In this document: positions 35,688 through 45,278 of the stretch, one piece after another | How positions within the stretch are numbered: the first letter of the stretch is position 1 | Layout: each line of letters begins with the position of its first letter | Source: Streptomyces sp. NBC_01197 | GTDB taxonomy: Bacteria; Actinomycetota; Actinomycetes; Streptomycetales; Streptomycetaceae | Length of the DNA stretch: 64,000 nt | Direction of reading: 5' to 3' | NCBI RefSeq assembly: GCF_036010505.1 | Contig: NZ_CP108569.1 | Coordinates: forward strand, 4,444,001 to 4,508,000 | The notes under the pieces: generated by a model | The model's input: only the letters and a program-made list of their open reading frames with translations | What the model was told of the DNA's origin: nothing | Database searches by the model: none | Position numbers and translations under genes: made by a program

Positions 35688-36593
35688 ATGAGTGAGAAGT
35701 CACGGGCCGAAAGTGGGAGCGCGGCGGTCGATGAGGGTACGGGCGGCGGCAGTACGGGCCCTGACACCCGGAGCGAGGTGTACGGCGAGCTGGCTTCGGT
35801 CGGGCCCTACGGGGTGCGGCCCGGCCACGCCCTGATCACCATGGTGGAGCCCCATCCGGGCCACGAGTACGCGTACAACCGGTGGTACGAGGACGACCAC
35901 TTCTACGCCGGTGCCATGGCGATGCCCTGGATGTACTCGGGGCGTCGCTGGGTCGCCACCCGGGAACTCCGGGAACTGCGCTACCCGGAGAAATCGGCGG
36001 TCGCCCAGCCGGTGACGGCCGGTTGCTACATCACGACGTACTGGGTGACCGAGGGCCGCTACGACGAGCACATGAAGTGGACCGTCGGGATCAACAAGCG
36101 GCTGAACCGGGACGGCCGGGTCTACCAGGACCGTACGCATGTCTTCACGGCGTTCCAGGACCACGAGGCGACGGTCTACCGGGACGGGGCCGCCGGGCCC
36201 CGCGACTTCCACGCGCTCGACCATCCGTACGCGGGCCTGGTCGTCGAGGTGATCGACGCCGAAGGCCCCGAGCAGCGCGCCGAGTTGCTGGAGTGGCTGC
36301 GGGCGAAGCATCTGCCGAAGCGGCTCTCGGGCGGGCCGGCGGCGATGGTGACGCTCTTCCGGCCGACACCGCTGCCGGGCGACCGGATGGCGTACGTGAA
36401 GCAGGTGGAGGGGATCGACACCCGGCTCACGCTGCTCTGGTTCCTGGAGGCAGACCCCAGGGAGGTCTGGGAAGAGCGCTTCACCGGGCTCGACGGCGAC
36501 CTGACCGAGAGCGGCCTGGGACGGGTGGAGCTGGTGGCGCCATTCCTGCCGACCGTGCCGGGCACCGACCGCTACGTCGATCAGCTGCGCTGA
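35688..36593 (+). CDS. Unknown protein, possible EthD-like dimeric barrel
   Basis: 301 residues. HALITMVEPHPGHEYAYNRWYEDDHFYAGAMAMPWMYSGRRW has the small-residue strand followed by an N-x-W-Y-x-x-x-H helix seen in EthD/dimeric alpha-beta-barrel proteins, and a second related half occurs at about 170-300 (AGLVVEVIDAEGPEQRAELLEWLRAKHLPKRL). Such domains act on hydrophobic catabolic intermediates. Function is inferred only from shape and from the shared palindrome with an SDR, an amidohydrolase and an LLM enzyme. ATG at 35688 chosen; GTG at 35655 is also in frame. Confidence 0.6.
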   Translation: MSEKSRAESGSAAVDEGTGGGSTGPDTRSEVYGELASVGPYGVRPGHALITMVEPHPGHEYAYNRWYEDDHFYAGAMAMPWMYSGRRWVATRELRELRYPEKSAVAQPVTAGCYITTYWVTEGRYDEHMKWTVGINKRLNRDGRVYQDRTHVFTAFQDHEATVYRDGAAGPRDFHALDHPYAGLVVEVIDAEGPEQRAELLEWLRAKHLPKRLSGGPAAMVTLFRPTPLPGDRMAYVKQVEGIDTRLTLLWFLEADPREVWEERFTGLDGDLTESGLGRVELVAPFLPTVPGTDRYVDQLR

Positions 36594-36619
36594 CGTCCAC
36601 GCCGACCAGCTGCGCTGAC
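36578..36619 (+). repeat. 25-bp-period duplication across a stop codon
   Basis: Copies CGATCAGCTGCGCTGAC (36578-36594, containing the stop) and CGACCAGCTGCGCTGAC (36603-36619), one mismatch. Confidence 0.75.
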
Positions 36620-36733
36620 CGGGCGGGTACGGCGGCCGGTCAGAGCCGAGCCCCCTCGGCCGGGACGGCGATCCAGTCGAGAGGGCTCTTGGTCCTGATC
36701 GTTCACGATCGGGGTGATCACGGGACCCAGGGA

Positions 36734-36943
36734 TCAGTCGAGAGTGAACGCGCCCTGGCCCACTTCGCTCACGAAACTGTTCCACGAAGCGGGAACAAAG
36801 GTGATCGACGGGCCGTCGGCGACTTTTGAGTCCCGCACGGCGATGGCCTGAGTGAGCGGTGACTTGACCTCGACGCATGCACCGTTTCCAGTGGAATACG
36901 AAGACTTGGTCCAGGTCTCGGTCGCACCCTGCTGAATTGCCAT
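36734..36943 (-). CDS. DUF397 domain protein
   Basis: 69 residues: ETWTKSSYSTGNGACVEVKSP, AIAVRDSKVADGPSITFVPASWNSFVSEV. Standard DUF397. ATG at 36943 fits the usual start; the open frame to 37036 is not needed. It follows an XRE/DUF5753 gene on the same strand after 189 bp rather than overlapping it. Confidence 0.92.
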   Translation of the reverse strand: MAIQQGATETWTKSSYSTGNGACVEVKSPLTQAIAVRDSKVADGPSITFVPASWNSFVSEVGQGAFTLD

Positions 36944-37132
36944 GTTCGCTCCGGTTGCAGTGGTCGTGTGCGCCGCCGTTCTCGGTGGCGTGATCGACGC
37001 TACTCGCGAACTCCACTGTCCGAGACGGCCGTTCACCCGACCGGATGGCTTATGCCGGTTCAGTCTTCCGCTCCGGGGCCGCTGGGGTGTACCGTGCCGA
37101 CTCCGAATTCAGGAATCGGACATCTCGGCTAT

Positions 37133-37990
37133 TCAGCGCGCGTAACCCTTGGCGATATCCATGATGAACTGCCGCGTCTGGTCCACGTTGAGGGCCTGCG
37201 CGCGCAAGTGCTCGTACATCACGCTGTACTTCTGCACATCGTGCGCCTTCTCCAGATAGAGATCACTGGTGACGCCCTCGATGTAGACCACGCTGGAGTC
37301 CGCCGCGTCCGGGAATTCCAGAATGGCGTACTGGCCGTTGATGCCGGGGTGCGCCCCCACGGCGAACGGCAGTACCTGCACGGTGACATGGGGGAGCTGG
37401 GACAGCTCGACGAGGTGTTCCAGCTGGGCGATCATCAGCTGCTTGTCGCCGATGACCCGGAGCAGCGCCGACTCGTCGATCACGACCCAGAGCCGCAGCG
37501 GGGACTCGTCGGCGCTGACCCGCTCCTGGCGGCGCAGCCGGACCTGGACCCGCTTCTCGATGTCGGTCACGGCGGTCTCCGGCAGCGCGCCGGCGATGAG
37601 GGCCTCGGCGTACTGCTTCGTCTGCAGCAGCCCCGGGACGACCTGCGGGTCGTACACGCGCAGGCTGGCCGCGTCGGTCTCCAGGCCGATGTAGACGCTG
37701 TACGGGATGTCGCCGAAGGCGTGCCACCAGCCCTGCTGGCGGGAGTCCTTGGCCATCTGCATCAGCGAATCGACGATCCGGTGGTCCTCGACCTCGTACA
37801 CACCGCAGAGATCGCGGACATCGCGCTGGCTGATGGAGCGGCGGCCGTTCTCCAGGCGACTGATCTTCGACTGGGAGACGAGCAGGCGCTCGGCGACCTC
37901 TTCGGCCGTCATGCCCTTGAGCTCACGGAGCCTGCGCAGCTCCTGGCCGAGCCGGCGCCGCCTGACAGTGGGATTGACGTTGGACGCCAC
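37133..37990 (-). CDS. XRE-family regulator with DUF5753 domain
   Basis: 285 residues. HTH at about 14-65 (LGQELRRLRELKGMTAEEVAERLLVSQSKISRLENGRRSISQRDVRDLCGVYEV) and DUF5753 after it (VVPGLLQTKQYAEALI, LRLWVVIDESALLRVI, LVELSQLPHVTVQVLPFAVGAHPG). GTG at 37990 follows GGAGGTG. Second copy of the WhiJ-type module in the window, working with the DUF397 gene downstream. Confidence 0.92.
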   Translation of the reverse strand: MASNVNPTVRRRRLGQELRRLRELKGMTAEEVAERLLVSQSKISRLENGRRSISQRDVRDLCGVYEVEDHRIVDSLMQMAKDSRQQGWWHAFGDIPYSVYIGLETDAASLRVYDPQVVPGLLQTKQYAEALIAGALPETAVTDIEKRVQVRLRRQERVSADESPLRLWVVIDESALLRVIGDKQLMIAQLEHLVELSQLPHVTVQVLPFAVGAHPGINGQYAILEFPDAADSSVVYIEGVTSDLYLEKAHDVQKYSVMYEHLRAQALNVDQTRQFIMDIAKGYAR

Positions 37991-38109
37991 GGGAACTGCA
38001 CCTCCGGCTTTGAACGTGCTGAGCCCTACCGCGATGTGCCCGGTAGGTCTTACTGCTCAGCAGATTGCCATCAATGCAACGCGCTGCGCTGGGAAATGGC
38101 CAGAGAGTG

Positions 38110-38146
38110 AGCGCGCGGGGCCGGCGACGTGCCGGCCCCGCGCGCT
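38110..38146 (-). terminator. Perfect GC hairpin
   Basis: 15-bp stem GCGCGCGGGGCCGGC / GCCGGCCCCGCGCGC (38111-38125 with 38131-38145), extended by one A-T pair, loop GACGT. About 105 nt downstream of the GPP34 gene on the minus strand; the only nearby gene end it can serve. Confidence 0.6.
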
Positions 38147-38249
38147 TGTGTTGCGGCTCCCGAACCGGGTCCTTGGGACGTCGGTGCGGCGGCTCTGGTG
38201 CTCATGCTGGTGCTCGTACTGCGGTTGAGCTCACCCGGTGCGGCTGGGC

Positions 38250-38963
38250 TCAGTGCGCCGCCACGCGGGCCATGGGCCCGTGGTGCGACTGCATCGGCGC
38301 GGCGTTGCCCGGTGCCGGTGCGGCACGGCGCGGCTGTGCCACCGCACCGTTCTGAACGTCCATGACCGCGTGCGCCACGAGACCGCCCATGGGGTCATGC
38401 CTGATCAAGTCCCGGAGGCGGGAGCGTGATGAGCGCCCCTCGTTGCCGGGGTAGAGGTGCTTGCCGAGCCCCACTGCGTGAGCGAGCGCGGCGAGCGCCG
38501 CGGTCCGCGGGTCCGGCGGTACGCCGGTGCGGATCGCACTGTCCAGCCGGGCCCTGATATCCCGGCTGATCGCTGTCTCCGTCGCCTGGTAGCGAGTCGT
38601 CGGCAGCACTCCGCACATCTGGCCCGCCACGGCATGCACCATGCCGCACCGCTCCAGATGAGCGAGGTAAATCTGACGGAGCCCCAGCCGGGGCCCGCCG
38701 ATCCAGTGCACTGCCCGGACCGGGCTGCCGCGCCTGCGCAGCAGTTCCAGTGCGGAGTCCAGTGTTGGATCTCCTGTCGGCCGTGCCATCACCACGGCGA
38801 TACGATCCCCGTCCGGGGCTATCCGTCCTGCCAGAGCCAGCTCTACTAGCTGTGCTCCGGCCAGGCCGAGGTCGAGCGACTGCGGCTGCGCTGTGGTACC
38901 CGTGGTCGGGTCCAGAGCGAGCAGTAGAAGCTCTTCCGGAATCGTTCTGCGGCTCCTGCCCAT
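38250..38963 (-). CDS. GPP34-family phosphoprotein
   Basis: 237 residues. IPEELLLLALDPTTG at the start and LDLGLAGAQLVELALAGRI are diagnostic of the GOLPH3/GPP34 fold (PF05719), common in Streptomyces, where its role is unknown; the eukaryotic relatives bind phosphoinositides. The C-terminus ends in a histidine/proline-rich tail. ATG at 38963 follows GGGGAGG. Confidence 0.9.
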   Translation of the reverse strand: MGRSRRTIPEELLLLALDPTTGTTAQPQSLDLGLAGAQLVELALAGRIAPDGDRIAVVMARPTGDPTLDSALELLRRRGSPVRAVHWIGGPRLGLRQIYLAHLERCGMVHAVAGQMCGVLPTTRYQATETAISRDIRARLDSAIRTGVPPDPRTAALAALAHAVGLGKHLYPGNEGRSSRSRLRDLIRHDPMGGLVAHAVMDVQNGAVAQPRRAAPAPGNAAPMQSHHGPMARVAAH

Positions 38964-39156
38964 CCATGCCTCCCCGCGTGGATGAGTGACAGGGTGACCC
39001 CTCTCACATTGGTCTGTCGAGGGCGCCTGGGTGTTTTGTACCGGAATCTAGATGTATGTCGTTCTCGTCCAGTGCAGCGGTTAAGCGCCCACACAGGACA
39101 CTGGTAGATGGTTCGGACAGGCGGGAAATCCCGCGCGGCGTATCCAGGAGGCATCG

Positions 39157-41703
39157 GTGGCGGGCGAGTCCCCCGACAAGTCGGAGCAGCGGAAGTCGTC
39201 AGAGGGAACGGCTCCCGATACGAGCGATCCGAGGCTTGCGGTCTTCCGCTCGGTACCGGATCCGGAAGCGAGCGCGGTGTCCGGGTCGCAGTCGGGCGAC
39301 GCACGGCTGCGTGAGGCGGTGGCCGCGTGGGTCGCGGCGGCGGACGACCCGGCGGATGGGCCGGCGGGCGAGCCGTCGGGGGCGCCGGATCGGGCGGACG
39401 CGGGTGGCGCGGCTGATGCGGCCGACGCGGGCAGTACGGCCGGCGTGTCCGGTGCATCCGGCGCGGCCGGTGCATCCGGTGAGGACGGTGCTGCGGACGC
39501 CTCGGCGACCCACGTGAAGCTCCCGACTCCCGCCGACACGCCGGAGACGGGCGACGAGGGTGACGCGGATCCGGACGCGAGGTCGACGGGTGAGGACGCT
39601 CAGGGCGCCTCCGGGGCCGAATCCGTGCCCGATGCACCCAACGGCGCCCCGGAGGGCGCGGAGGCGCACACGGGCGCTCCAGGCGGCGCGAAGAGCCCCG
39701 CCGAGGTGAACGGCGACGTGGCCTCCGACGAGGCGCCGGACGACACGGCGACCGGAACGGTCACGGACACGCTCACGGCCACGTCGGGCGGGGGCGCGAA
39801 GGCGCCCGGTGGTGCTGGTGCCGACTCCGACGGCGAGGACAAGGGTGCCGCCGAGGCTGAACCCAAGGCTGAACCCAAGGCTGAACCCAAGGCCGACGCG
39901 GGACCCGGCGCCGACGGGGAAGAGGCCGAAGTGGAGGCCGAAGCCGACAAGCCCGACGCGAAGCCGGAAGCCAAGCCTGCTGTAGCAAACGCAAAGCCCA
40001 CCCCGAAGGACGACGCGAAGGACGGCGCGAAGGACAGCGAAAAGGGCGGCGCGAAGCCCCCGAAGAATGACGCGAAGGACGGTCAGGAGGCCGCCCCGAA
40101 GCCCGCCGACGAGGCCGTCGATCAGCCCACTGGCATCTTCCGCGTCCCTTCCCGCCCGGTCGACCAGCCCACCACCACCCTGAAGCGCAGCACCTTCGTG
40201 CCGCTGCGGCCCGACGACGTACCCGGTGAGCGGAAGAGGCCCGCCCCGGTCCCGTCGCCCGCCAAGCCCCCGGCCGAGATCCCGGCAGCGAGCAGCGCCG
40301 CCCCCGGTGCCACCGGAGCGGCCGGCGGAGCCGGTGCCGGCGGTGTCGGTGTCGGCGGTGTCGGCGGTGCCGGTGCCACGCAGCCGGGCATCGTCGAGCC
40401 GACCCGGCAGCAGCCGCTGCCGCCCAAGCCGCCGCTCGACCTGCTCGCCGAGCTGACGAACAAGCCGGCCCCGCCGGAGACCCCGGTCCGCACCGTCGTC
40501 CGCCGGTTCAAGATCTGGACACCGCTGGTGGTCCTGCTGCTGATCATCTTTGCAGTCGTACAGGCAGTCCGTCCGCTCCCCGACCCGGGTCTGACCCTGA
40601 CCGCGGCACCGTCGTACTCCTTCGGCGGGTCCAAGGTCTCGCTGCCCTGGCCGGGCGAGGGCCAGGGAATGATCTCCGTGGCGGGGCTCGGCACCGTGGA
40701 CAGCTTCGGTGACGAGAAGCCCGTGCCGATCGCGAGTATGGCCAAGTCGATGACGGCCTACCTGATCATGCAGGACCACCCGATGAAGCCCGGTGCGAAG
40801 GGCGCGTCGATTCCGGTCGACGCCACGGCGGAGAAGGAAGGCCACTACGACAAGAGCGCTAACGAGTCGACGCTGAACACCATCAAGAAGGGCGACGTCC
40901 TCTCCGAGAAGGACGCGCTCAGCGCGATCATGATCCCGTCGGCCAACAACGTCGCGCGGCTGCTCGCCCGCTGGGACGCGGGTTCGGAAGCGGCGTTCGT
41001 GAAGAAGATGAACGACACCGCCAAGAAGCTCGGCATGACGCAGACGAAGTACACCGACCCCTCGGGGCTGACCGCGTCCACGGTCAGCACGGCTGCCGAC
41101 CAGGTGAAGCTGGGCCAGGAGCTCGTGAAGATGCCGGCGCTCATGGACGTCACGAAGCTCCCGAGCTGGACCGACCCGTCGGGCAAGACCTGGGGCAACT
41201 ACAACCATCTGGTGCCCTACAACGGTTCGCTCGGCATCAAGACCGGTTCCACCACCAACGCAGGTGCCAGCCTGCTCTTCGCGGCGGAGCAGAAGGTCGG
41301 CGGCACGACGCAGTACATCGTCGGAGCGATCCTCTCGCAGCACAAGACGCCGATCATCGACACGGTGAACGCGGTGAGCAAGACAGCGCTGCTGGCCACC
41401 GAGTCCGCCCTCACCTCGCACAACGTGGTGAAGAAGGGGCAGGTCGTCGGGTATGTCGATGACGGGCTCGGCGGGCAGACCCCGGTCGTCGCCACCAAGG
41501 ACTTCGAGGCGGCAGGCTGGGCCGGCCTGAAGGTCGACATCAAGATCGGCAACAGCAAGTCGATTCCGCACTCGGCGAAGGCCGGGACGGTCGTGGGCCG
41601 GCTGACCGTCGGCTCCGGCCCGGGCAAGGTCTCCGCCCCGGTCGCCCTCCAGAAGGATCTCCCCGAGCCGGGCTTCGGAGCGAAGCTGACCCGCGTCGGC
41701 TGA
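39157..41703 (+). CDS. D-alanyl-D-alanine carboxypeptidase with long disordered cytoplasmic region
   Basis: 848 residues. About 450 N-terminal residues are low-complexity A/D/G/P/E/K sequence, including three tandem AEPK repeats near 39850-39890. One transmembrane helix follows (FKIWTPLVVLLLIIFAVVQAV, about 450-472), then a peptidase S11 domain with catalytic S-x-x-K (SMAK, about 527-530), S-A-N (about 595) and K-T-G (GIKTGS, about 695). It trims pentapeptide side chains outside the membrane; the N-terminal part should face the cytoplasm. Start GTG at 39157 has AGGAGG 7 nt upstream. Typical D,D-carboxypeptidases are about 400 residues, so the extension doubles the length. Confidence 0.9.
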   Translation: MAGESPDKSEQRKSSEGTAPDTSDPRLAVFRSVPDPEASAVSGSQSGDARLREAVAAWVAAADDPADGPAGEPSGAPDRADAGGAADAADAGSTAGVSGASGAAGASGEDGAADASATHVKLPTPADTPETGDEGDADPDARSTGEDAQGASGAESVPDAPNGAPEGAEAHTGAPGGAKSPAEVNGDVASDEAPDDTATGTVTDTLTATSGGGAKAPGGAGADSDGEDKGAAEAEPKAEPKAEPKADAGPGADGEEAEVEAEADKPDAKPEAKPAVANAKPTPKDDAKDGAKDSEKGGAKPPKNDAKDGQEAAPKPADEAVDQPTGIFRVPSRPVDQPTTTLKRSTFVPLRPDDVPGERKRPAPVPSPAKPPAEIPAASSAAPGATGAAGGAGAGGVGVGGVGGAGATQPGIVEPTRQQPLPPKPPLDLLAELTNKPAPPETPVRTVVRRFKIWTPLVVLLLIIFAVVQAVRPLPDPGLTLTAAPSYSFGGSKVSLPWPGEGQGMISVAGLGTVDSFGDEKPVPIASMAKSMTAYLIMQDHPMKPGAKGASIPVDATAEKEGHYDKSANESTLNTIKKGDVLSEKDALSAIMIPSANNVARLLARWDAGSEAAFVKKMNDTAKKLGMTQTKYTDPSGLTASTVSTAADQVKLGQELVKMPALMDVTKLPSWTDPSGKTWGNYNHLVPYNGSLGIKTGSTTNAGASLLFAAEQKVGGTTQYIVGAILSQHKTPIIDTVNAVSKTALLATESALTSHNVVKKGQVVGYVDDGLGGQTPVVATKDFEAAGWAGLKVDIKIGNSKSIPHSAKAGTVVGRLTVGSGPGKVSAPVALQKDLPEPGFGAKLTRVG

Positions 41704-41793
41704 GCACCCGGCAGGGCCCCCGGCCGGGCAGCCGACCGGGTGTCCGGCCGGACGCCCGCTCCGGCACCTGACCAGGCGTCCGAGTGAGTATCA

Positions 41794-41834
41794 GGGCTGC
41801 CGTCGCCGGCCTTCACGACCGGCGGCGGCAGCCC
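41794..41834 (+). terminator. Hairpin after the carboxypeptidase gene
   Basis: 16-bp stem (41794-41809 with 41819-41834, one T-G wobble), 9-nt loop, followed by GTTTCG. 90 nt after the stop codon. Confidence 0.6.
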
Positions 41835-41910
41835 GTTTCGTACGTGTTAGCGTCGCTGGGCAACTCTGGGCGCGGGGACTGCGTCCTCCTTCGCAGGAGA
41901 GCGAGCCTTG

Positions 41911-43761
41911 GTGACCACAGCAGACCCGACACGTGAAGAAGGCAGAGGGGGCCCCCGTGCCGGGGGCCGCACCCGCCTGCTCTCACGGGGCGACGGGCCG
42001 GGGCAGCGGCCATCGGACCGGATGCCGTGGACCTGGCTGGCCGCACGCCCCGTCCTCACCGCGACCGCCGTGGCCGCCGTCGCGCACATCCTCTGGTTCT
42101 TCTTCTTCGCCAACAGCGGTGGCGACCTCGCGGCGCAGGACGCCTGGGCCGAGTTCGTCGGCCGCCATCCCGCGTCCGCGTACAACCTCGCCTGGTACGG
42201 CGGGATGCACCCCGTCTCGTACAGCGTGGTCTCGCCGTATCTGATGTCCGTGCTCGGTGTCCGTACGACGATGATGATCGCCGGGACGGTCTCGGCCGCG
42301 CTGACCGCGCTGATCCTCGTGCGACTGCGAGCCGTCCGTAATCCGCTGCTGTGCGCGCTCGCCGCCGACTTCGCGTTTCTCTGCAACGCGCTGTCCGGCC
42401 GGGTCACGTTCGGCCTCGGCACGATGTTCGCGCTGGGCGCGGTGGCCGCGGTCTTCTGCTGGCCGTACCGCTGGCGCGCCCGCCGCTGGGCGAAAGCCTG
42501 GGTCGCCGCACCGCTCGCCGGGCTCGCCACCGCGAGCAGTCCCGTGGCCGGGCTCTTCCTAGGCGTGGTGGCCGCCGCGCTCTTCCTCAACAAGCGGCGG
42601 CCCGGCGCCTACGCGCTGGGGCTAGCGCCGGTCGCCGTGGTCGCGCTGTCCGCCTGGCTGTTCCCGTTCTCCGGCACCCAGCCGATGTCGGTGGGGACGG
42701 CTTCGCTCCCCTTGCTGTACGGGGTGCTCGTCCTCTTCCTGGTCCCGAAGGAGTGGCGCACGGTCCGTACGGGCGCGGCGGTCTACGCGCTGGGGGTCGT
42801 GCTCACTTGGCTGATCAACTCGGAGATCGGCTCGAACATCTCCCGGCTGCCGATGCTCTTCGCGGGGGTGGTGCTGCTCGCGGCGCTGCCGTACACGGTG
42901 CCGAACTCGCGCAAGTGGTACGCGCTGGTGATCGCGTTCGCCGGGCTCAATGTGTGGATCGGCTTCAAGAGCGTCGACGACGTGGTGCGCACCGCCCCCA
43001 CCGCCTCCTGGACCCGGGAACTGGCCCCGCTGGTCAACCAGCTCCAGAAGAGGAGCGCGGACAAGGGCCGGGTCGAGGTCGTCCCGGCCAAGAGCCACCG
43101 GGAGGCCTCCGCGCTCTCCCCGTACGTCAATCTCGCCCGCGGCTGGAACCGCCAGGCCGACATGGAGCGCAACCCGCTCTTCTACGACGACACGCTCGAC
43201 TCCGTCAACTACCGTTCCTGGCTGGCCCGCTGGGCGGTGCGGTACGTCGTACTGCCCAAGGGCGCGCCGGACAGCGGGGCGGGCCAGGAGGAGAAGCTCG
43301 TCCAGGACGGGCTGCCGTATCTGAAGCGGCTCTGGGCCGACGACAACTGGCAACTGTTCGCAGTCGACCGGCCGACGCCGATGGCCGACCCGCCGGGCAC
43401 CGTGGAGCGCGCCGAGGAGGGTGGGGTGACCGTCCGGGTACGGAAGCGGGGCCGGGTGCTGATCCGGGTCCCGTACTCGCCGTGGCTGGGTCTGGTCGAT
43501 GACAAGGGCAAGAGCGTCGAGCCACCGCAGGAGACGCAGGCATCCCAGGGGCGCGACGAGGGCCAGCCGAAGGTCTTCGCCAACACGCACGGCTGCCTGG
43601 TGAAGGCGGACAAGGACGCGGACGGCGACGAGTGGACGGAACTGCTCGCCCCGAAGGCCGGTGTCTACCACCTGGCTTCGCCCTACCAACTGCCGCGCGG
43701 GACACCGTGCCCCGACGAACTGAAGGACACCCTGCCCGCGGGCGGCCCGGCCAGCAGCTGA
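41911..43761 (+). CDS. Multi-spanning membrane protein of unknown role
   Basis: 616 residues. A charged N-terminal 40 residues, then about 10-11 membrane segments to residue 340 (AVAAVAHILWFFFFANSGGD... LPMLFAGVVLLAALPYT), then a large soluble domain with a ARWAVRYVVLPKGAPDSG strand pattern. The topology and the AWYGGMHPVSYSVVSPYL loop between the first helices resemble GT-C-type glycosyltransferases or polymer-export proteins of the actinobacterial envelope, but I see no catalytic signature. AGGAG stands 11 nt before GTG 41911 and 8 nt before TTG 41908; either may be used. It precedes a MATE-type transporter. Confidence 0.75.
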   Translation: MTTADPTREEGRGGPRAGGRTRLLSRGDGPGQRPSDRMPWTWLAARPVLTATAVAAVAHILWFFFFANSGGDLAAQDAWAEFVGRHPASAYNLAWYGGMHPVSYSVVSPYLMSVLGVRTTMMIAGTVSAALTALILVRLRAVRNPLLCALAADFAFLCNALSGRVTFGLGTMFALGAVAAVFCWPYRWRARRWAKAWVAAPLAGLATASSPVAGLFLGVVAAALFLNKRRPGAYALGLAPVAVVALSAWLFPFSGTQPMSVGTASLPLLYGVLVLFLVPKEWRTVRTGAAVYALGVVLTWLINSEIGSNISRLPMLFAGVVLLAALPYTVPNSRKWYALVIAFAGLNVWIGFKSVDDVVRTAPTASWTRELAPLVNQLQKRSADKGRVEVVPAKSHREASALSPYVNLARGWNRQADMERNPLFYDDTLDSVNYRSWLARWAVRYVVLPKGAPDSGAGQEEKLVQDGLPYLKRLWADDNWQLFAVDRPTPMADPPGTVERAEEGGVTVRVRKRGRVLIRVPYSPWLGLVDDKGKSVEPPQETQASQGRDEGQPKVFANTHGCLVKADKDADGDEWTELLAPKAGVYHLASPYQLPRGTPCPDELKDTLPAGGPASS

Positions 43762-43858
43762 CGCCGGGGCGTCCCGACTCGGGGCATCCCTGACGCTGGG
43801 CTGCCCCCGAGGTGATGTTCCGCGCCCCCTGCCGCGTTGAGTGGCAGGATCCCCGTAT

Positions 43859-45256
43859 GTGAGCCACCACCGCAGCGCGTTCATGACCATCGCGAGGACC
43901 GCAGCTCCGCTCTACGTCACCACCCTGGTGGCGTCGGCGGGTTCGCTCGTCGACACAGTGCTGCTGGGCCGGCACGCGACTGCCTCACTGGCCGCGTTCG
44001 CGGTGGCGGTGGCGGTCTTCGGGCCGGCCACCGCCACCGTGGCCGGGGCGCTGCGCGGGGTGATGCCGTTCATCACGCCCCACCGTGAGGACCCGGACGA
44101 ACTGCTGCCGTTGGTACGGAGCGGGATGTGGCTGGCGTTCGCGGTCGGCGGGCTGTGCGCGGCCGTGGTCGCCTCGGTCCCGCTCATCGGCCGGCTCTGG
44201 GGCGTACAGCCCGCCGTACTCCACCAACTGGGGCTGCTGCCCTGGCTGCTGGCGGGCAGTGTGCTGCTGATGGCCGTCGGCGGGTCGGCCACATCGGTCC
44301 TGGTCGCGCTCGGCCACTCCGCGCAAGTGATGCGTTCGGGTCTTGTGGGAACCGCCGTATCCGTCACGCTGTCGATTCTGCTGGTCGGCGGCCCGGGCCC
44401 GCTCCCGAGCCATGGACTGACCGGCGCGGGCGTGGCCATGGTCGCCTCCAGCCTGATCAGCACCGGCCTCAACCAACTCGCGCTGCGCCGGCGCACGGTA
44501 CTGGCGGGCCGGCCGCTGCACCCCGGCCGTCCCGAACCGCGACGTGTACTGCGGCTGGCCGCGGTGGGCGTCCCGCTCGGCGGCACGGTCCTGGTGAAGT
44601 TCTCGGTGCTGGGCGTGCTGACGTTCGCCGCGGCCCGGATCAGTACGGACGCGGCGGCCGTGCACGGCGTCTCGGAGTCGATGGTGAACGTCATCTTCAC
44701 CGCGGCGGTCGCGGTCGGCCAGTCCACGGTCCCGCTGATCGCCGACTACGCGTCCAGGCGTGACCTCAGGAGGATCCGCCGCAGTGTGGGGGCGGGGGGC
44801 AGGGTGGCGCTGAGCGCGGTCACCGTGCTGGGAGCGGCGCTGCTGGTACTGCGAGGCCCTGTCGTGGGCCTGTTCACGACGGACGCCTCGCTCAGTCACC
44901 AGGTGATGAGGCTGCTTCCCCTGGTCATCGCGGTGGTGGTCGCGGACGCACTGCAGGCCGTGGCGGGCTTCGCCCTGGTCGGCCTCAGACGGACGGGCCC
45001 GAGTCTGGTGTCAACGGCGGTGTGGTTCGGGGTACTTGCCGCACTGGCGGTGCCGGTGGCCGACACGTACGGCCTGACGGGCCTGTGGGCAGCGCTTGCG
45101 TGCGCGAACCTCCTGCAGGCCGGAACCAAGACGTACTCGTTCCTGCGGCACAGTTCTCGCCACAGCTCCCTTCTGAGTACGCAGGGGGTCCCCGTAGCCC
45201 GTACGGGTGGCAGCGGCGAGTCCGCAGGACGCACCGCGCCCGAGGCACAAGGCTGA
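43859..45256 (+). CDS. MATE-family transporter
   Basis: 465 residues, 12 membrane segments in two halves. TAAPLYVTTLVASAGSLVDTVLLGRHATASLAAFAVAVAVF is the standard MATE first-helix region and VHGVSESMVNVIFTAAVAVGQSTVPLIADY the second-half equivalent. MATE proteins export drugs or metabolites using Na+ or H+. The start is uncertain: GTG 43859 is preferred from protein alignment habit, GTG 43841 and ATG 43883 are alternatives and none has a strong ribosome site. Confidence 0.82.
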   Translation: MSHHRSAFMTIARTAAPLYVTTLVASAGSLVDTVLLGRHATASLAAFAVAVAVFGPATATVAGALRGVMPFITPHREDPDELLPLVRSGMWLAFAVGGLCAAVVASVPLIGRLWGVQPAVLHQLGLLPWLLAGSVLLMAVGGSATSVLVALGHSAQVMRSGLVGTAVSVTLSILLVGGPGPLPSHGLTGAGVAMVASSLISTGLNQLALRRRTVLAGRPLHPGRPEPRRVLRLAAVGVPLGGTVLVKFSVLGVLTFAAARISTDAAAVHGVSESMVNVIFTAAVAVGQSTVPLIADYASRRDLRRIRRSVGAGGRVALSAVTVLGAALLVLRGPVVGLFTTDASLSHQVMRLLPLVIAVVVADALQAVAGFALVGLRRTGPSLVSTAVWFGVLAALAVPVADTYGLTGLWAALACANLLQAGTKTYSFLRHSSRHSSLLSTQGVPVARTGGSGESAGRTAPEAQG

Positions 45257-45278
45257 GCGGTGAGCCGAGGAGTTACCC

